Assembly: GCA_964462295.1 (NCBI GenBank)
Contig: CAYWXH010000081.1
Location: 1 to 7,715 of the forward strand
DNA length: 7,715 bases
Direction: 5' to 3'
From: JALVIU01 sp964462295
GTDB lineage: Bacteria; Atribacterota; JALVIU01
Positions within the stretch are counted from its first letter, which is position 1. Each line of letters starts with the position of its first letter. Of the stretch, positions 6,289-7,715 are shown piece by piece. The notes under the pieces were generated by a model that was given only the letters and a program-made list of their open reading frames with translations, was not told the DNA's origin and made no database searches. Both the position numbers and the translations under genes were made by a program.

Positions 6289-6366
6289 CTCCTCTCAATT
6301 CAATATTGACTCCTTTTTCTTTACATGCTAAAATAGAGCGTCTGTCTTTTAGTAAAGAGAGAGGAG
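6289..6366 (+). repeat. Inverted repeat able to mask the downstream ribosome site
   Basis: CTCCTCTC (6289-6296), just after the regulator stop, is complementary to GAGAGGAG (6359-6366), the ribosome site of the next gene. The left arm lies upstream of the local promoter's start point. Only read-through mRNA from the murQ operon would therefore carry both arms. Pyrimidine-rich matches to a ribosome site arise easily by chance. Confidence 0.3.
6306..6334 (+). promoter_or_regulatory. Extended -10 promoter of the second unit
   Basis: The -35 TTGACT (6306-6311) and -10 TAAAAT (6329-6334) are 17 bases apart, and TG at 6326-6327 followed by one base gives an extended -10. Transcription should begin near 6341. 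It marks a new unit after the regulator gene. I see no intrinsic terminator between the two units, so some read-through from the operon is possible. Confidence 0.75.
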
Positions 6367-6374
6367 GCCACTAA

Positions 6375-6740
6375 ATGTTTGAATTTTTAAAAGAGATTTC
6401 CCCATTTTCCAAAGAAGTTGTAAATCCTATAATATCTGAGATAGGTGAAAAAGATAGAAAGGAGGTGGAAGATTCTTTTAGAGGAGAGATTGAGAAATGG
6501 TTTGAATCACAAGGTGCTCTTCAGAGAGAGTTTGCCTTCAAGTCCGTAGCAGATAAGACTACGATGTTTTGGATAATCCAGAAGGGATCTGAGCTTGTCT
6601 CTGTAAAACTTACTATATTCTATAAAGATATTCCTTATGATAGGTGTGGGGTTTTTATGTATAGGAAATCAGGAAAACGATATGATGGTCTTGAGACAAC
6701 AGGGGAGATAAAGATAAAGACTATGCTCTATAAAAAATAA
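6375..6740 (+). CDS. Protein of unknown function, 121 residues
   Basis: I do not recognise this protein. It starts at ATG 6375 after a strong GAGGAGG site (6361-6367). Residues 1-50 are charged, acidic and probably helical (KEISPFSKEVVNPIISEIGEK, then KEVEDSFRGEIEKWFESQG). The rest looks like alternating strands: REFAFKSV, TTMFWIIQKG, LVSVKLTIFY, CGVFMYRK, and GEIKIKTMLY at the end. That suggests a small alpha+beta soluble domain. There is no signal peptide, membrane helix or metal-binding cluster, and only one cysteine (C91). Codon use matches its neighbours. It has its own promoter and lies 23 bases before a chemotaxis receptor gene, so the two are probably cotranscribed. A role in sensing or signalling would be a guess. 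Confidence 0.8.
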   Translation: MFEFLKEISPFSKEVVNPIISEIGEKDRKEVEDSFRGEIEKWFESQGALQREFAFKSVADKTTMFWIIQKGSELVSVKLTIFYKDIPYDRCGVFMYRKSGKRYDGLETTGEIKIKTMLYKK

Positions 6741-6763
6741 TTTGGTAAAAGGAGGAAAAGGTG

Positions 6764-7715
6764 ATGGGAGTTTTAAAAACTTTGAGTATTAGAACTAAGA
6801 TTATCATACTATTTGTAATAATTTTGTTATTGGTAATTTTTGAAAATTTTGCACTCGATTCTTTTATGAGTAAAGTGCTTATGCATGAAAAAGAGACACA
6901 GCTTGTTTCACTTATTGATAATGCATATTCTATTGCAAACTATTACTACAATCAGGCAAAAAGTGGAAGGATAAGCGAAGAGGAGGCAAAAAAACTTGCC
7001 TTTACTAATATTGCTCAGTTGCGTTATGGAAAGAGTGGGTATTTCTTTATATTAGATTATAATTATACTATGCTTATGCATCCTATAAAACCATCTCTTG
7101 TAGGGAAAAATCTGAAAGACTTAAAAGACTCGAAAGGAAATTATTTTGTAAGAAAATTTATAAATATTGCAAAGGAAAAGGGAGAAGGACTTGTATCTTA
7201 CATGTGGCCCAAACCTGGGAAAGAAAAGCCTTCTTTGAAATTTTCATATGTAAAGGCACTCCCAGCCTGGCAATGGGTTATGGCAACAGGTTTTTATGTG
7301 GATGATGTGCAAAAGACACTTTTGAAAATCAGAAAAACTATAGGTATATATTTGATAATACTCCTTATTGTATTCATAGGGATAGTACTATTTATGGATA
7401 ATCTCATAGCAAAGCCCCTAAAAAAGATAACCTCTATTCTTGATAAATTCTCTCATGATTTAAAAGATGGAAATGCAGATCTTACAAAGGATCTGGAGGT
7501 TAAAAAATCTAAAGATGAAATAGGTATACTTGTAAATAGTATAAATGGAGTAATAGATGTAATTAGGATGATAGTCTCTAAGGTGAAAGACTCCTCTGGA
7601 AAATTGGAAGATGTATCTACTAGTGTAGCGACTGCAACAGAGGAAATATCAGAATCTATTCAATCCCTCGCCTCCACCTCAGAAGAGACATCTGCTACAG
7701 TAGAAGAGATCACAT
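6764..7715 (+). CDS. Methyl-accepting chemotaxis protein with Cache domain (partial)
   Basis: This is a transmembrane chemoreceptor cut off by the window end; 317 residues are visible with the frame still open. Order: a short cytoplasmic N-terminus, membrane helix 1 (12-32), a periplasmic single-Cache domain (~35-185), membrane helix 2 (192-212), HAMP (~213-270) and the start of the methyl-accepting coiled coil from ~270. Cache signs are YGKSGYFFILD (88-98), MHPIKPSLVGKNL (105-117) and the closing ALPAWQWVMATGFYVDDV (165-182). The Ser/Thr/Glu-rich stretch at 284-316 (ATEEISESIQ, STSEETSATVEEI) fits a methylation region. The AAAAGGAGG site at 6747-6755 supports ATG 6764; an in-frame GTG at 6761 is possible. 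sCache receptors often sense small organic acids, but no ligand can be assigned. It implies a motile organism. Confidence 0.9.
   Translation, partial: MGVLKTLSIRTKIIILFVIILLLVIFENFALDSFMSKVLMHEKETQLVSLIDNAYSIANYYYNQAKSGRISEEEAKKLAFTNIAQLRYGKSGYFFILDYNYTMLMHPIKPSLVGKNLKDLKDSKGNYFVRKFINIAKEKGEGLVSYMWPKPGKEKPSLKFSYVKALPAWQWVMATGFYVDDVQKTLLKIRKTIGIYLIILLIVFIGIVLFMDNLIAKPLKKITSILDKFSHDLKDGNADLTKDLEVKKSKDEIGILVNSINGVIDVIRMIVSKVKDSSGKLEDVSTSVATATEEISESIQSLASTSEETSATVEEIT

Overview
The window looks like bacterial chromosome with low to moderate GC. It carries an almost complete operon for taking up and breaking down a peptidoglycan-derived amino sugar, followed by the start of a chemotaxis-type transcription unit. 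All genes are on the + strand. The organism is probably a diderm, possibly thermophilic anaerobe. The solute-binding protein has a plain Sec signal peptide with no lipobox cysteine, which is usual in diderms and unusual in Firmicutes. Arginine codons are mostly AGA/AGG and ATA is common. Thermotogota, Caldisericota, Dictyoglomota or Synergistota would all fit, but this is inference and I cannot name a species.

Layout. Bases 1-404 hold no gene. The first ~165 bases are a GC-richer cluster of degenerating CTCCTCGCAATGAC-type repeats. Bases ~300-404 are the operon control region: a consensus promoter (TTGACA-17-TATAAT) and, just past the -10, an imperfect palindrome resembling the operators of NagR/DasR-type GntR regulators. 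The operon follows: murQ (MurNAc-6-phosphate etherase, 405-1316), a sugar-binding protein (1349-2608), two CUT1 ABC permeases (2669-3571 and 3564-4391), namZ (exo-beta-N-acetylmuramidase, DUF1343/GH171, 4388-5545) and a GntR/HutC-UTRA regulator (5538-6287). The last four genes overlap end to end by 8, 4 and 8 bases. An 11-bp hairpin separates the binding-protein gene from the permeases.

How the genes fit together (inference). The binding protein and permeases, powered by an ATPase encoded elsewhere, would import a MurNAc-containing saccharide such as MurNAc-GlcNAc. NamZ has no room for a signal peptide, so it would release MurNAc from the non-reducing end inside the cytoplasm. MurNAc would be phosphorylated by a kinase not found here, and MurQ would convert MurNAc-6-P to GlcNAc-6-P and D-lactate. 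The GntR protein probably senses a phosphosugar and controls its own operon. This differs from the studied Bacillus arrangement of secreted NamZ, a MurP phosphotransferase transporter and an RpiR-type MurR.

A second unit starts from an extended -10 promoter at 6306-6334. It has a 121-residue protein I do not recognise (6375-6740) and a methyl-accepting chemotaxis protein with a periplasmic Cache domain (6764 to the window end, truncated).
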